A program made the translations under genes and the position numbers. Below, piece by piece: positions 36,552 through 46,020 of a DNA stretch of 64,000 nucleotides (positions are counted from its first letter, which is position 1; each line of letters begins with the position of its first letter). The stretch is taken from positions 124,001 through 188,000 of the forward strand of contig JAEUVU010000007.1 in NCBI GenBank assembly GCA_016786725.1, in the 5' to 3' direction. This DNA comes from Ferruginibacter sp. (GTDB taxonomy: Bacteria; Bacteroidota; Bacteroidia; Chitinophagales; Chitinophagaceae). The notes beneath the pieces were generated by a model, which saw only the letters and a program-made list of their open reading frames with translations, ran no database searches and had not been told where the DNA came from.

Positions 36552-37697
36552 ATGAAAATCTGTACAAAATGTATTTATGATGAAAGGATAAAAGGCATTT
36601 CTTTTAATGCAGAAGGGGTTTGTAATTTTTGCATCCAGTCAGAAGCGCTGGACAGCCAGTATCAGCCAGGTACAAAAGAAGGGGAAGCAAAGCTTTTTGA
36701 ACTGGTTGAAAAAATAAAAAAAGACGGAAAAAATAAAAAATACGATTGTGTTGTAGGTGTCAGTGGTGGCACCGATTCTTCTTACCTGTTGTGGAAAGCC
36801 AAAGAATGGGGATTAAGGCCGCTGGCTGTGCATTACGATAACACATGGAACACAGCCATCTCAACAGAGAACATCCGTAAAATAACCAAATACTGCAATG
36901 CCGATCTTTGGACTTATGTAATTGATAACAAAGAAGCAGATGATATATTCCGCTCTTTTTTCCTGGCAGGCGTGCCGGAGTTTGATGCATCAACCGATAT
37001 TGGTTTTGCACAGGTTTTAAGAGATGCCTGCGCAAAGTATAAAATAAAATACGTGCTGGAAGGCCACTCTTACCAGGCAGAAGGATTATCACCACAAGGT
37101 TCAAATTATTTCGACGGAAAATACATTGCCGACATACACAGGCAGTTTGGAAAGCTACCGATGAAAACCTATCCAAACATGACCTTTACAAAATTTTTAA
37201 AATCAATTTTATTTAACAGGGTACAATTTATAAGGCCGCTTTGGTACCTGAATTACAATAAAAAAGATACACAGGAATGGCTTGAAAAAAATACAGGCTG
37301 GCAATATTATGGCGGCCATCACCTGGAAAACAGGGCAACCGGTTTTTTACATACCGTTTACAACCCTCAAAAATTCGGGATAGACAACCGTAACTGGAGT
37401 CTTGCTGCTGCAGCCCGTTCGGGTATTATGAAAAGAGAAGAAGCCTTGGCCATTTATAACACACCCATTTTGCCGGATCCCGAATTGATAACTTATGTTC
37501 AAAAAAGAATGTCGCTTACAAAAGAAGAATATGAGGCGGTGATGAACAAAGGGGAAAAAAGAAGCTGGCGAAATTTTAAAACTTATAAAAAGCGTTTTGA
37601 AACCTGGAGGCCTTTTTTTTATTTAATGGCAAAACTGCACAGGGTGCCAATGAGTTTTTACCTGAAGTATTGTTTTCCAATGCCTGAATCAAAATAA
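36552..37697 (+). CDS. N-acetyl sugar amidotransferase (WbpG-like)
   Basis: A 381-residue protein of the WbpG/PseA family. Two CxxC pairs (C4/C7 and C24/C27) suggest a zinc site. The PP-loop ATP pyrophosphatase motif SGGTDSS begins at S71. WbpG converts an N-acetyl group of a UDP-2,3-diacetamido sugar uronate to an acetamidino group, using ammonia supplied by HisH2/HisF2. Those two genes follow at 5 and 2 base gaps, which strongly supports this assignment. Confidence 0.9.
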   Translation: MKICTKCIYDERIKGISFNAEGVCNFCIQSEALDSQYQPGTKEGEAKLFELVEKIKKDGKNKKYDCVVGVSGGTDSSYLLWKAKEWGLRPLAVHYDNTWNTAISTENIRKITKYCNADLWTYVIDNKEADDIFRSFFLAGVPEFDASTDIGFAQVLRDACAKYKIKYVLEGHSYQAEGLSPQGSNYFDGKYIADIHRQFGKLPMKTYPNMTFTKFLKSILFNRVQFIRPLWYLNYNKKDTQEWLEKNTGWQYYGGHHLENRATGFLHTVYNPQKFGIDNRNWSLAAAARSGIMKREEALAIYNTPILPDPELITYVQKRMSLTKEEYEAVMNKGEKRSWRNFKTYKKRFETWRPFFYLMAKLHRVPMSFYLKYCFPMPESK

Positions 37698-37702
37698 AAA
37701 TT

Positions 37703-38314
37703 ATGATCACAATTATTGACTATGGCTTGGGCAACCTGGGTTCGGTAAAAAACATGCTGAAGAAGATAGGGGTAGAATCTGAAATTTCGAAAGACCTTGA
37801 CACGGTAAAAAGGGCAACGAAAATTATTTTACCCGGTGTTGGCGCTTTTGATCCTGCCATGGAAAGGCTTACCAACAATGCCTTGCGTGATGTGCTGGAT
37901 GAAAAAGCATTGCAGGAAAAAATACCCGTGATGGGTATTTGCCTTGGGATGCAATTATTAACAAACGGAAGTGAGGAAGGAAAATTGCCCGGGCTGGGAT
38001 GGGTGCCTGCTATGTCGTACAGGTTTTCTGCAGAAGGATTTCCCGGCCTTAAAATACCGCACATGGGATGGAACTTTGTTGTAAAAACAAATCAGCATAA
38101 ACTAACGGATGGGTTCACCGCTGATTTCCGTTTTTATTTTGTGCATTCTTACTATGTAAAAGTGCAGCATCCGCAATACTCCATTCTTTCTGCCACTTAC
38201 GGAGTAACATTTGATGCAGCCATTCAAAATGCCAACATCATGGGTGCACAGTTTCATGCAGAAAAAAGCCACAAATACGGCATGAAATTATTTCAAAACT
38301 TTGCAACCACCTGA
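37703..38314 (+). CDS. hisH: HisH-like glutamine amidotransferase for sugar amidination
   Basis: A 203-residue class I glutamine amidotransferase with nucleophile C80 in MGICLGMQLL and the His/Glu pair H185/E187 in QFHAEKSH. It resembles HisH but lies between wbpG-like and hisF-like genes with no other histidine genes nearby, matching the HisH2 of Pseudomonas O-antigen loci. It would hydrolyse glutamine and channel ammonia to the amidotransferase. Confidence 0.9.
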   Translation: MITIIDYGLGNLGSVKNMLKKIGVESEISKDLDTVKRATKIILPGVGAFDPAMERLTNNALRDVLDEKALQEKIPVMGICLGMQLLTNGSEEGKLPGLGWVPAMSYRFSAEGFPGLKIPHMGWNFVVKTNQHKLTDGFTADFRFYFVHSYYVKVQHPQYSILSATYGVTFDAAIQNANIMGAQFHAEKSHKYGMKLFQNFATT

Positions 38315-38316
38315 TA

Positions 38317-39078
38317 ATGCTACAAACCCGTGTTATACCATGTCTTCAGCTTCGTGGCGAAAGCCTTGTAAAAACCGTTCAGTTCAATAAGTTTGGTTAC
38401 ATCGGCGATCCTATCAATACAGTAAAGATATTTAACGACCTGTATGTGGATGAACTGGCTTTTATTGATATTACTGCAACGGTTGAAAAGCGGGAACCTG
38501 ATTATAAAATACTCCACGAAATAGCCGACGAATGTTTTATGCCACTCAGCTACGGCGGAGGCATTGACAGTTTACAAAAAGCAGAAAGCGTTTTTAAGAT
38601 CGGATTCGAAAAGATGATACTTAACTCGGCGCCGTTTTATAATTTATCGGTAATAACAGAAATCGCAAAAATTTATGGGAGCCAGGCTGTAGTGGTTGCT
38701 GTGGATGTAAAAAAGAATTTCTGGGGTAAGTATGAAGTGTACAGTAACTCCGGAAAAATAAACCAGAAAAAAGAACCGAAAGAATGGGTGAAAATGGTGG
38801 AAGATGCCGGCGCCGGCGAAATACTGCTGACCAGTATTGACAGGGAAGGCACCTGGAAAGGATTTGACAACACACTTGTAAAGCAGGTAACAGAATCTAC
38901 ACAGTTGCCTGTAATTGCAAATGGCGGAGCAGGTTCGGTTGAGCATATTTCAAACGTGGTAAAGCAGGCCCATGCATCTGCCGCAGCGCTCGGCAGCATG
39001 GTTGTTTACCAGGCAAAAGACCTGGGCGTATTGGTTAACTTTCCCGACAGGGAAAAACTTGAAAATGCAATACGATGA
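38317..39078 (+). CDS. hisF: HisF-like cyclase subunit for sugar amidination
   Basis: A 253-residue TIM-barrel protein (RVIPCLQLRGESLVKTVQF, PLSYGGGIDSLQKAESVF, GAGEILLTSIDREGTWKGFD, PVIANGGAGS). It is HisF-like, but positions normally strictly conserved in histidine HisF are altered (for example CLQLRGESLVK in place of CLDVKDGRVVKG). This fits the HisF2 branch that passes ammonia from HisH2 to WbpG. It overlaps the following glycosyltransferase by four bases. Confidence 0.9.
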   Translation: MLQTRVIPCLQLRGESLVKTVQFNKFGYIGDPINTVKIFNDLYVDELAFIDITATVEKREPDYKILHEIADECFMPLSYGGGIDSLQKAESVFKIGFEKMILNSAPFYNLSVITEIAKIYGSQAVVVAVDVKKNFWGKYEVYSNSGKINQKKEPKEWVKMVEDAGAGEILLTSIDREGTWKGFDNTLVKQVTESTQLPVIANGGAGSVEHISNVVKQAHASAAALGSMVVYQAKDLGVLVNFPDREKLENAIR

Positions 39079-40304
39079 AAATTTTTATAGGTACAGAAGA
39101 AATTGCGTCACTGCTTTCCGGCCTTGCTTTCGGGTTCAGGAGCCTTGGCCACCAGGTAACCACTTATACATCTGCTAAAAATAAATTTTACAACACACAC
39201 CAGTATGATATAGTGCGTGGCACTTTGGTAAATGATCTTATCCATTACTGGGACTGGAAATTTTTACCTAAAAGATTAAAAGATTACAGCAAACGCATAG
39301 ATACATTTATAAGCATACCTTATTTAAAGTGGAAGAACCGGAAGCTGATTGAAGAAAATGATGTTTTTATTTTTATCTGGCGCCCCTGGCTGCACGAATC
39401 ATATCTTTTTCCTTTGCTGAAAAAGAAAGGAAAAAAGATTATCTGCATTCATGTGGGTACAGATGTGAGGCATGTATCAGCTTTTGAACAGCAATACGGA
39501 ATAGATACATCAGGCTGGGGTGATTTTTTTACAAAAGAAAAGCCAGACCCAAAGATCCGGAAGATAAGATACCACGAGCTGTATGCCGATATTATTTATT
39601 CTGTACCAGACCAGGCAGGTTTATATCTGCGGAGCTATAACCACCTGCGCCTTGCATTGAACAAGAGCAAAAATATTGTTTATAATATCCCTGCCCGCAA
39701 AGTACCGTTGATTGTTCATGCCCCTTCCCGCTCTGCCATCAAAGGCACTGAAATTATTAATGCCACTATTGAGCGGTTAAAAAAAGAAGGCATTGAGCTG
39801 GAATATAAACTGATAGAAAACCTGCCCAATGAACAGTTATTAAAACTATTATCGGAGGCAGATATTTTGTGTGATGAATTAAACCTGCATGGCCCCGGTG
39901 TATTAAGCGCCGAAGCAATGGCAGCGGGTTGTGCGGTTGCAACCAGGTGTTTAAATATGCCGCCCTTTCAACCGCCGGTATGTGCAGTAACACCTGATAA
40001 TTTATATGAGAGCCTGAAAAGGTTAATAACAGATATTACATACCGTACAGAACTGGCTGCTGACGGAAAAAAATTTGCTGACAATTTTAATGACCCAGTA
40101 AATATTGCCGGCAAAATGCTGGAAGATCTTGAACGTAAAACAACGGCAGATTATGAGGCAGGGTTTTTTATGCAGCATTATCAATTGCCGGCAGCAACGG
40201 GGCTTACAGCAAAGGCAAAACAATTAACACAACAGGTAATAAAAAAATTAAACCTGCAAAGCAAAGCTGATGAATACGGGCTTGCAAAGCGGGGATTGGT
40301 ATAG
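39075..40304 (+). CDS. Glycosyltransferase, GT-B fold
   Basis: A 409-residue protein whose C-terminal half has GT4-like features (ADILCDELNLHGPGVLSAEAMAAGCAVATRC). The N-terminal half (SGLAFGFRSLGHQVTTYTS, FIWRPWLHESY, CIHVGTDVRH) fits the acceptor domain. There is no signal peptide. The four-base overlap with hisF suggests it transfers the sugar made by the upstream genes, but that is an inference. Confidence 0.7.
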   Translation: MKIFIGTEEIASLLSGLAFGFRSLGHQVTTYTSAKNKFYNTHQYDIVRGTLVNDLIHYWDWKFLPKRLKDYSKRIDTFISIPYLKWKNRKLIEENDVFIFIWRPWLHESYLFPLLKKKGKKIICIHVGTDVRHVSAFEQQYGIDTSGWGDFFTKEKPDPKIRKIRYHELYADIIYSVPDQAGLYLRSYNHLRLALNKSKNIVYNIPARKVPLIVHAPSRSAIKGTEIINATIERLKKEGIELEYKLIENLPNEQLLKLLSEADILCDELNLHGPGVLSAEAMAAGCAVATRCLNMPPFQPPVCAVTPDNLYESLKRLITDITYRTELAADGKKFADNFNDPVNIAGKMLEDLERKTTADYEAGFFMQHYQLPAATGLTAKAKQLTQQVIKKLNLQSKADEYGLAKRGLV

Positions 40305-41633
40305 ATGAATTTTAAAGAACACGGAAAAAAATTACTGGGCGACAGCTTTATTTATGGTGTTTCGGGCATCATCACGTCTTTTATTGGTGTATTTCTTATT
40401 CCGCTGTACACAAAGGTTTTTCAGCCATCAGACTATGGCATCATTGCATTGCTGGGGAGCCTGCAATCCATTGTAATTATCTTTATCATTTTTGGAATGG
40501 ATAATAGTTTTGCCGTTTGGTACTGGGATAAGCCTACCGAAGAGGGCAGAAGGGAAGCCGTAAGCAACTGGTTCTTTTTTTCACTGGCAGCGGGTTTAAT
40601 TATATCCCTCCTGCTGGGCGGCTGTTCATATTTTATTGCATCTTTAGTACTGGGCGATGGCAATTTATACCCGCTTGTAATTTTATTCGCTATCAATATT
40701 TTTCTGGCGGGCACCCAAAAGCTGCTTAATTTATGGTTCAGGATGCAAAGGAAACCTTTGCAGGCTGTTGGTTTTAATTTATTCATTTCTTTACTTACCG
40801 TGGCGCTCAATGTATGGTTTGTACTGATAACAAAATCCGGCTTACCGGGCATTTATTATTCGGCCTGCATCAGTTCACTTGCTTCTTTGGCAATAACTGT
40901 TTATGTGCTGCGTAAAAATATTGCAGTAAGGTTTTTCAATTATGCCGAACTGCGTAAAATGATTAAATTTTCCTTACCCCTTGTACCAACCGGGCTTATA
41001 TTCTGGGTAATGGGTGCAGCATCTCCGTACTTCATCAATTTTTTAATGCATGATAAAGCAGAGATTGGGCTGTACCAGATAGGATCAACTGCAGCCGGTT
41101 TGCTTGGGCTGGGAACTTTTGCTTTTTTTCAGGCATTCACTGCTTATGCTCTTTCTATTTCAAAAGATGAAAATGCAAAAAACATTTACGCCAGGATACT
41201 GGAATATTACATTTATATTGGCATGGCTGCTGCACTGCTGCTGGGTTTATGTGCAAAATTCATTCTGCACATTTTTACAAACGAAAAATATATACCAGCA
41301 TACATAGTTATCGGCATACTGGCATTTAATATTATCATATCAGGCATTGTACAAATAGTATCTATTGCAAACCTGCTTGTAAAAGATAATAAGCCGATAG
41401 CCAGGTCGGCATTCATTTCGGTGTTGATTACTGTTGCCTGCTATTTTACGCTTATACCTTTGCTTAACAAAGAAGGTGCAGCACTTGCAGTTACAGCCGG
41501 CAACCTGGCTTCGGCTGTGTATGTTACCCAAAAGGCTCAGCGGTTGTATCATATACCCTATAATTTTGTGCGTATTATTTCATTTTCAATAATTACAGCA
41601 GGCATATATGTAGTTTATATTTCGCTGGGTTAA
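40305..41633 (+). CDS. wzx: Wzx-like O-antigen flippase
   Basis: A 442-residue protein with about 12-14 membrane helices. The N-terminus LLGDSFIYGVSGIITSFIGVFLIPLYTKVFQPSDYGIIALL is typical of polysaccharide flippases of the MOP superfamily. Wzx moves undecaprenyl-linked repeat units to the periplasm for Wzy polymerisation. A Wzy-like gene lies at 51068. The gene starts immediately after the preceding stop codon. Confidence 0.88.
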   Translation: MNFKEHGKKLLGDSFIYGVSGIITSFIGVFLIPLYTKVFQPSDYGIIALLGSLQSIVIIFIIFGMDNSFAVWYWDKPTEEGRREAVSNWFFFSLAAGLIISLLLGGCSYFIASLVLGDGNLYPLVILFAINIFLAGTQKLLNLWFRMQRKPLQAVGFNLFISLLTVALNVWFVLITKSGLPGIYYSACISSLASLAITVYVLRKNIAVRFFNYAELRKMIKFSLPLVPTGLIFWVMGAASPYFINFLMHDKAEIGLYQIGSTAAGLLGLGTFAFFQAFTAYALSISKDENAKNIYARILEYYIYIGMAAALLLGLCAKFILHIFTNEKYIPAYIVIGILAFNIIISGIVQIVSIANLLVKDNKPIARSAFISVLITVACYFTLIPLLNKEGAALAVTAGNLASAVYVTQKAQRLYHIPYNFVRIISFSIITAGIYVVYISLG

Positions 41634-41648
41634 ACAATTTCAGTGGCA

Positions 41649-42932
41649 ATGCAAAGAATTGCTTTAATAACATATCTCTATGGGGAGAAAAGTAATACAG
41701 TTTCGGGGCTTCGTACCCAAAGCTGGGCAAAGGCATTTGCAGCGGCAGGTATGGAGGTAACTGTTTTTACGAGAGACTGGAAAGAAGTAAAAGACATCCA
41801 GGCAAGCGAACATATTGGTTCTGCCGGATACACCAACAGCCGTGAAGAATGGATTGATAACATAAGGCTGATTTACCTGCCTTATACAAAACCATACGAA
41901 CCCTCATCGCCCTTGCTGCGCAAGATCCATAATACTTTTTTTGCTTTGGCCGGCTATTACAGCGGCGAAGCTGATATTACACAATGGTATAGTTCAATTA
42001 TTAAAGAACATAAAAAAAAGCCGTTTACACATTTTGTCACATCCTGCCATCCGTTTAGCAGCCTGCTTCTTATGAAACGGATAAAAAAGCATTTTAGTGA
42101 TTGCATAACCCTTGTTGATTTCCGGGATTATATTAATGTTAACCTGCTTAACCCTGCTGTAAAATTCAGCCTTCTTTCAAAGCTGATAATAAACGTGCAG
42201 CAAAAATGGATAACCCGCTATGCAAATAAGATTGACCTGGTTACTACCGCCAGCGAATCTATCTCTGAAAAATTTGAGCAGGTACATCAATGTAAAAATG
42301 TAACTACCATCTACAACGGCTTTGAAGCAAACCTGTTTGACCATGTTGAGGAAAAAACAAGCAAGCTGTTTAATGTATCGTTGATCGGAACACTGTACAC
42401 CAATCAGGATATTGATTTTATGCTGGAAGGATTGCTTGACTTTTTCAAAAAGAACAGCAGCACTGATGATATTATGGTAAATTTTATAGGTGTAGATTAT
42501 TATCCTGTTGTTGCCAAACAGATAAGGGAGAAACTGGCAGCATACAGCAACTGCATAAATATCACATCCCGGATACAACGGGGCAAGGCAATTGATGTAA
42601 TGAAAAACAGTAACATTCTTTTTTATGTTGGCTGGAAGGGCTGGAAAGGTATTTATTCCGGTAAAATATTTGAGTACCTGGGTGCAAAAAAGAATATACT
42701 GATAGCCCCTAATGACGGCGATGTGCTGGAGAGGCTGGTACATTATACCAACTCGGGCAAACTGGCGGGCACTACAGAAGAAATGGCTTTAATATTAGAT
42801 AACTGGTACCGGCTATGGAAAAAAAATGAACTTGGGTACAGCGGCATTGATGAAAGGATCAATGAATTTACCAGGGAATCGCAGGCAAAAAAAATACTGA
42901 AACTGATAAAGGCGGATAAAATTTTAAGCTGA
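41649..42932 (+). CDS. Glycosyltransferase, GT-B fold
   Basis: ATG 41649 is chosen; GTG 41643 would add two residues. The 427-residue product begins RIALITYLYGEKSNTVSGLRTQSWAKAFA. Its C-terminal half has FNVSLIGTLYTNQDIDFMLEGL and the GKIFEYLGAKKNILIAPND block used by GT4-like enzymes for donor binding. The N-terminal region lacks the usual GGxxxH motif, so this is a divergent member. The sugar is unknown. Confidence 0.75.
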   Translation: MQRIALITYLYGEKSNTVSGLRTQSWAKAFAAAGMEVTVFTRDWKEVKDIQASEHIGSAGYTNSREEWIDNIRLIYLPYTKPYEPSSPLLRKIHNTFFALAGYYSGEADITQWYSSIIKEHKKKPFTHFVTSCHPFSSLLLMKRIKKHFSDCITLVDFRDYINVNLLNPAVKFSLLSKLIINVQQKWITRYANKIDLVTTASESISEKFEQVHQCKNVTTIYNGFEANLFDHVEEKTSKLFNVSLIGTLYTNQDIDFMLEGLLDFFKKNSSTDDIMVNFIGVDYYPVVAKQIREKLAAYSNCINITSRIQRGKAIDVMKNSNILFYVGWKGWKGIYSGKIFEYLGAKKNILIAPNDGDVLERLVHYTNSGKLAGTTEEMALILDNWYRLWKKNELGYSGIDERINEFTRESQAKKILKLIKADKILS

Positions 42933-43027
42933 AGGTTCAGCCTTAGGGCATATGGACTGGAAATGAATAAAAATTGTAGTTTAGAAATAACCTTAGATTT
43001 ACAACGGCATTAATAAACATAAAGCAG

Positions 43028-44110
43028 ATGATAACAGTAACCAAACCATACCTGCCCGATATTGCGGAATATGAAAAGTATGTAAAAAAGATATTTGCAT
43101 CTGGCTGGCTTACAAACAATGGCCCGCTTGTGCAGGAGCTTGAAAAAAAGCTGAAGGAATATCTTGGCGTAAAACACCTGTTCTTTACCGGCAATGGCAC
43201 CATCGCCATCCAGATAGCCATAAAAGCCCTGGAGCTTAAGGGTGAAATAATTACCACTCCTTTTTCTTATGTGGCTACAACCAATTCAATTTTATGGGAA
43301 GGCTGCACACCCGTATTTGCAGATATTAAAAACACTGATTTTAATATTGACCCCGGTAAAATTGAATCACTCATCACTGAAAATACTTCTGCAATTCTTG
43401 CAACCCATGTGTATGGCAACCCTTGTGATGTGGTGGCCATAAAAGCCATTGCAGACAAAAATAACCTGAAAGTTATTTATGACGGGGCCCACGCTTTTGG
43501 AACCCGTTTTAATAACCAGCAGGTGCTGGCATTTGGTGATATTGCCACCTGCAGCTTTCATGCCACCAAGCTCTTTCATACAATAGAAGGTGGTTGTATA
43601 ATAACAAACGATGATGACCTTGCAGAAAAAATAATGCTTTACCGCCAGTTTGGCCATATTGGCGATGAATATTACAGCATCGGCGTTAACGGCAAAAACT
43701 CCGAGTTTCATGCAGCGATGGGCCTGTGCATACTTCCGCAAATGGAAGCGATCATAAGCAAAAGAGCATTGCTCATTAATGAATACAATACTATTATTTC
43801 AGAATTAAAACTGCAAACACCCGGGGCATTGGCAAACACCAGCTATAATTATGCATACTATCCGGTGTTGTTTGAAAATGAACAGCAACTTGTAAAGGCA
43901 AAAGAATACCTGGCCAACTGCAGCATTTTTACCCGCAGATATTTTTATCCATCACTTAATAAACTGCCTTTTGCAAAAGGAAACGGATGCCCTGTTTCAG
44001 AAAACATAAGTCCCAGGGTTTTAGCATTACCTTTATACCATGAGCTGGAGGTTACAGAGGTGCAAACCATTGGTGAGTATTTAAAAAAATTCCTGCATAA
44101 AAAATGGTAA
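43028..44110 (+). CDS. VioA-like dTDP-4-amino-4,6-dideoxyglucose aminotransferase
   Basis: A 360-residue DegT/DnrJ/EryC1 aminotransferase. D152 lies in IYDGAHAFG and the PLP lysine K181 in SFHATKLFHTIEGG. That context, with the opening TKPYLPDIAEYEKYVKKIFASGWLTNNGPLV, resembles VioA. VioA aminates the RfbA/RfbB product at C4 to give dTDP-Qui4N. Both rfbA and rfbB are present, about 12 kb upstream. The next gene overlaps by 7 bases and is a PglD-like acetyltransferase, the usual partner. Confidence 0.82.
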   Translation: MITVTKPYLPDIAEYEKYVKKIFASGWLTNNGPLVQELEKKLKEYLGVKHLFFTGNGTIAIQIAIKALELKGEIITTPFSYVATTNSILWEGCTPVFADIKNTDFNIDPGKIESLITENTSAILATHVYGNPCDVVAIKAIADKNNLKVIYDGAHAFGTRFNNQQVLAFGDIATCSFHATKLFHTIEGGCIITNDDDLAEKIMLYRQFGHIGDEYYSIGVNGKNSEFHAAMGLCILPQMEAIISKRALLINEYNTIISELKLQTPGALANTSYNYAYYPVLFENEQQLVKAKEYLANCSIFTRRYFYPSLNKLPFAKGNGCPVSENISPRVLALPLYHELEVTEVQTIGEYLKKFLHKKW

Positions 44111-44739
44111 TTCTTGGAGCAAAAGGTCATGCATTGGAAATTATGGATGTATTGCTGAACAATCATCCCGCAGAAAAACTGTGCTTTTTTGACGACGTTT
44201 CGCCACAAACCGATAGCCCGTTAATTACCGGGTATCCAATCATCCGCAGCAGGGAAAAGCTGGCAGAGTACTTTTTGCAGGATAACAACTTTGTGCTGGG
44301 TACCGGCAATTGTTTATTACGTAAAAAACTTTTTGAGTTTGGCCTGGATGCAGGCGGGGAGATAACATCTGTAATTTCCCGGACGGCTTACATCAGTTCT
44401 CTGAATGTTGCATTGGGCAAAGGGTTAAACGTGATGCATGGCGCTATTATTCATCCTCATGTTGCTATTGGCGATGGCACATTGGTAAATTCAGGCGCCA
44501 TTATTCACCATCAAAGTTCTATAGGTCTTTTTTGTGAAATATGCCCGGGAGCAATAATTACCGGCAATGTACAGGTGGGCAATAACAGTTTGGTAGGGGC
44601 AGGCGCTGTTGTTTTGCCAGGCATAAAGATAGGGGCAAATGTAAAAGTTGGCGCAGGTGCAGTTGTTACAAAAAATGTAGCAGATAATACTACTGTTGTT
44701 GGTAACCCTGCCAGGATAATGAACCTGCCTCAATCATAA
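44104..44739 (+). CDS. NeuD/PglD-type sugar N-acetyltransferase
   Basis: A 211-residue protein with an N-terminal Rossmann-like domain (MVILGAKGHALEIMDVL) and a left-handed beta helix of hexapeptide repeats (MHGAIIHPHVAIGDGTLVNSGAIIHHQSSIG). The histidine in GAIIHHQSSIG corresponds to the catalytic base of PglD. It probably acetylates the 4-amino group made by the overlapping aminotransferase, giving dTDP-Qui4NAc. Confidence 0.88.
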   Translation: MVILGAKGHALEIMDVLLNNHPAEKLCFFDDVSPQTDSPLITGYPIIRSREKLAEYFLQDNNFVLGTGNCLLRKKLFEFGLDAGGEITSVISRTAYISSLNVALGKGLNVMHGAIIHPHVAIGDGTLVNSGAIIHHQSSIGLFCEICPGAIITGNVQVGNNSLVGAGAVVLPGIKIGANVKVGAGAVVTKNVADNTTVVGNPARIMNLPQS

Positions 44740-44793
44740 TGATCTTATTAAATAAACAACCGGGCGCTGCTGAAAAGGAAAATGTTATAGTAA

Positions 44794-46020
44794 ATGAAAG
44801 TTGCTTTTTTAGGAAATGTAAATAACCATCCTTTTATTGTTTGTAAACATTTAAGGGACAAAGGGGCAGAAACTGTTTTTTTTGTTGAGGCAGATATAAA
44901 TAATACTTTATTAAGGCCCGAGTCAACAGGGCTTGTTCAATACCCATATCCGGGCTGGATAAAAGAAGTTCCTCAGTTCAGAAGCTCACTGGTAATGCAC
45001 CTGCCTGCATTTTTTGCAAAAAAAATCATCCGGCAAATCAATGAATGCGATGCTGTAATCATGAATGATTATGCCCACAGGATAATACCGCATTTACGGA
45101 AGGGGATTATTAAGATTTGTATGTTTACAGGCGGCGACCTTGAAATAATGGCCGATTATGAGAATGTGCAAAGCATGAAGCTGACAAATCCTAAATTAAA
45201 ATATTTTCCGGCTGCGTTGAAAAAGGCTTATGCCCGTTACTCCGTAAAGCAACTGAGAGATGCCATACGGCAGACAGACCTGGTTGGGTATTTTCCTTTT
45301 GGCCTTAGCCCCGTTGGAGATAAAATACTGAATGAGATATTTGAAGGCCATGCTTATCCAAAATACAACCATTGGTGTATTATGCTTGATGGTATGGACT
45401 ATATAGCTCCGACTCAAAATAAAAAAATACGGATATTGAATGTAGCCAGGTTTATGTGGAAAGAGCCTTTTCCTGCCGGCAGAAGCTCCAATGAAAATAA
45501 ACGAAATGATATAATGATAGCCGGGCTTGGGAGGTTTTTAAAAGAGTATCCCGAAATGCTGGACATTCATTTTATTGAAAAAGGATTGCACGTTCAGGAG
45601 TCTAAGGAGCTGATTGAGCAGTATGGTTTTTCAGCGTCTGTAACCTGGCATAGTGAAATGCCATTGATAAAACTGTTGGATGAAATTAATAAAGCAGATA
45701 TTGTTTTTGACCAGCTTGGCGACCACCTGATAGGAGGCGGAATAATTGCCATGGCAAAAGGCAGGCCCTTAATTGCCAATGCCCGGCCCGAAATATTAAA
45801 ACAGATATCTGAAGGGGAGATACCGGTATGCCATTCAACAAATGCTGATGAAGTATATGAATGGCTTAAAAAACTGGTGTTTGATGAAAAACTCCGGATT
45901 GATGTTGGGGCAAAATCAAGCAGCTTTGCTTTTAATTTTATGGATATTAAAAATGAATCTGAATATTATTACAATTTTATTCAGGAGAAAATGAATAAAA
46001 CCACGGACAAACAACTATGA
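44794..46020 (+). CDS. Glycosyltransferase-like protein
   Basis: A 408-residue protein with a GT-B-like C-terminal half (VTWHSEMPLIKLLDEINKADIVFDQLGDHLIGGGIIAMAKGRPLIANARPE) and an N-terminal domain opening MKVAFLGNVNNHPFIVCKHLRDKG. It is more divergent than the other transferases. It overlaps the next glycosyltransferase by four bases and presumably adds one residue of the repeat unit. Confidence 0.65.
   Translation: MKVAFLGNVNNHPFIVCKHLRDKGAETVFFVEADINNTLLRPESTGLVQYPYPGWIKEVPQFRSSLVMHLPAFFAKKIIRQINECDAVIMNDYAHRIIPHLRKGIIKICMFTGGDLEIMADYENVQSMKLTNPKLKYFPAALKKAYARYSVKQLRDAIRQTDLVGYFPFGLSPVGDKILNEIFEGHAYPKYNHWCIMLDGMDYIAPTQNKKIRILNVARFMWKEPFPAGRSSNENKRNDIMIAGLGRFLKEYPEMLDIHFIEKGLHVQESKELIEQYGFSASVTWHSEMPLIKLLDEINKADIVFDQLGDHLIGGGIIAMAKGRPLIANARPEILKQISEGEIPVCHSTNADEVYEWLKKLVFDEKLRIDVGAKSSSFAFNFMDIKNESEYYYNFIQEKMNKTTDKQL

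Noticed and set aside
37703..39078. Histidine biosynthesis operon (hisH and hisF)
   Set aside because: Only hisH- and hisF-like genes occur, directly after a WbpG-type amidotransferase and with altered HisF motifs. This fits sugar amidination, not histidine synthesis.
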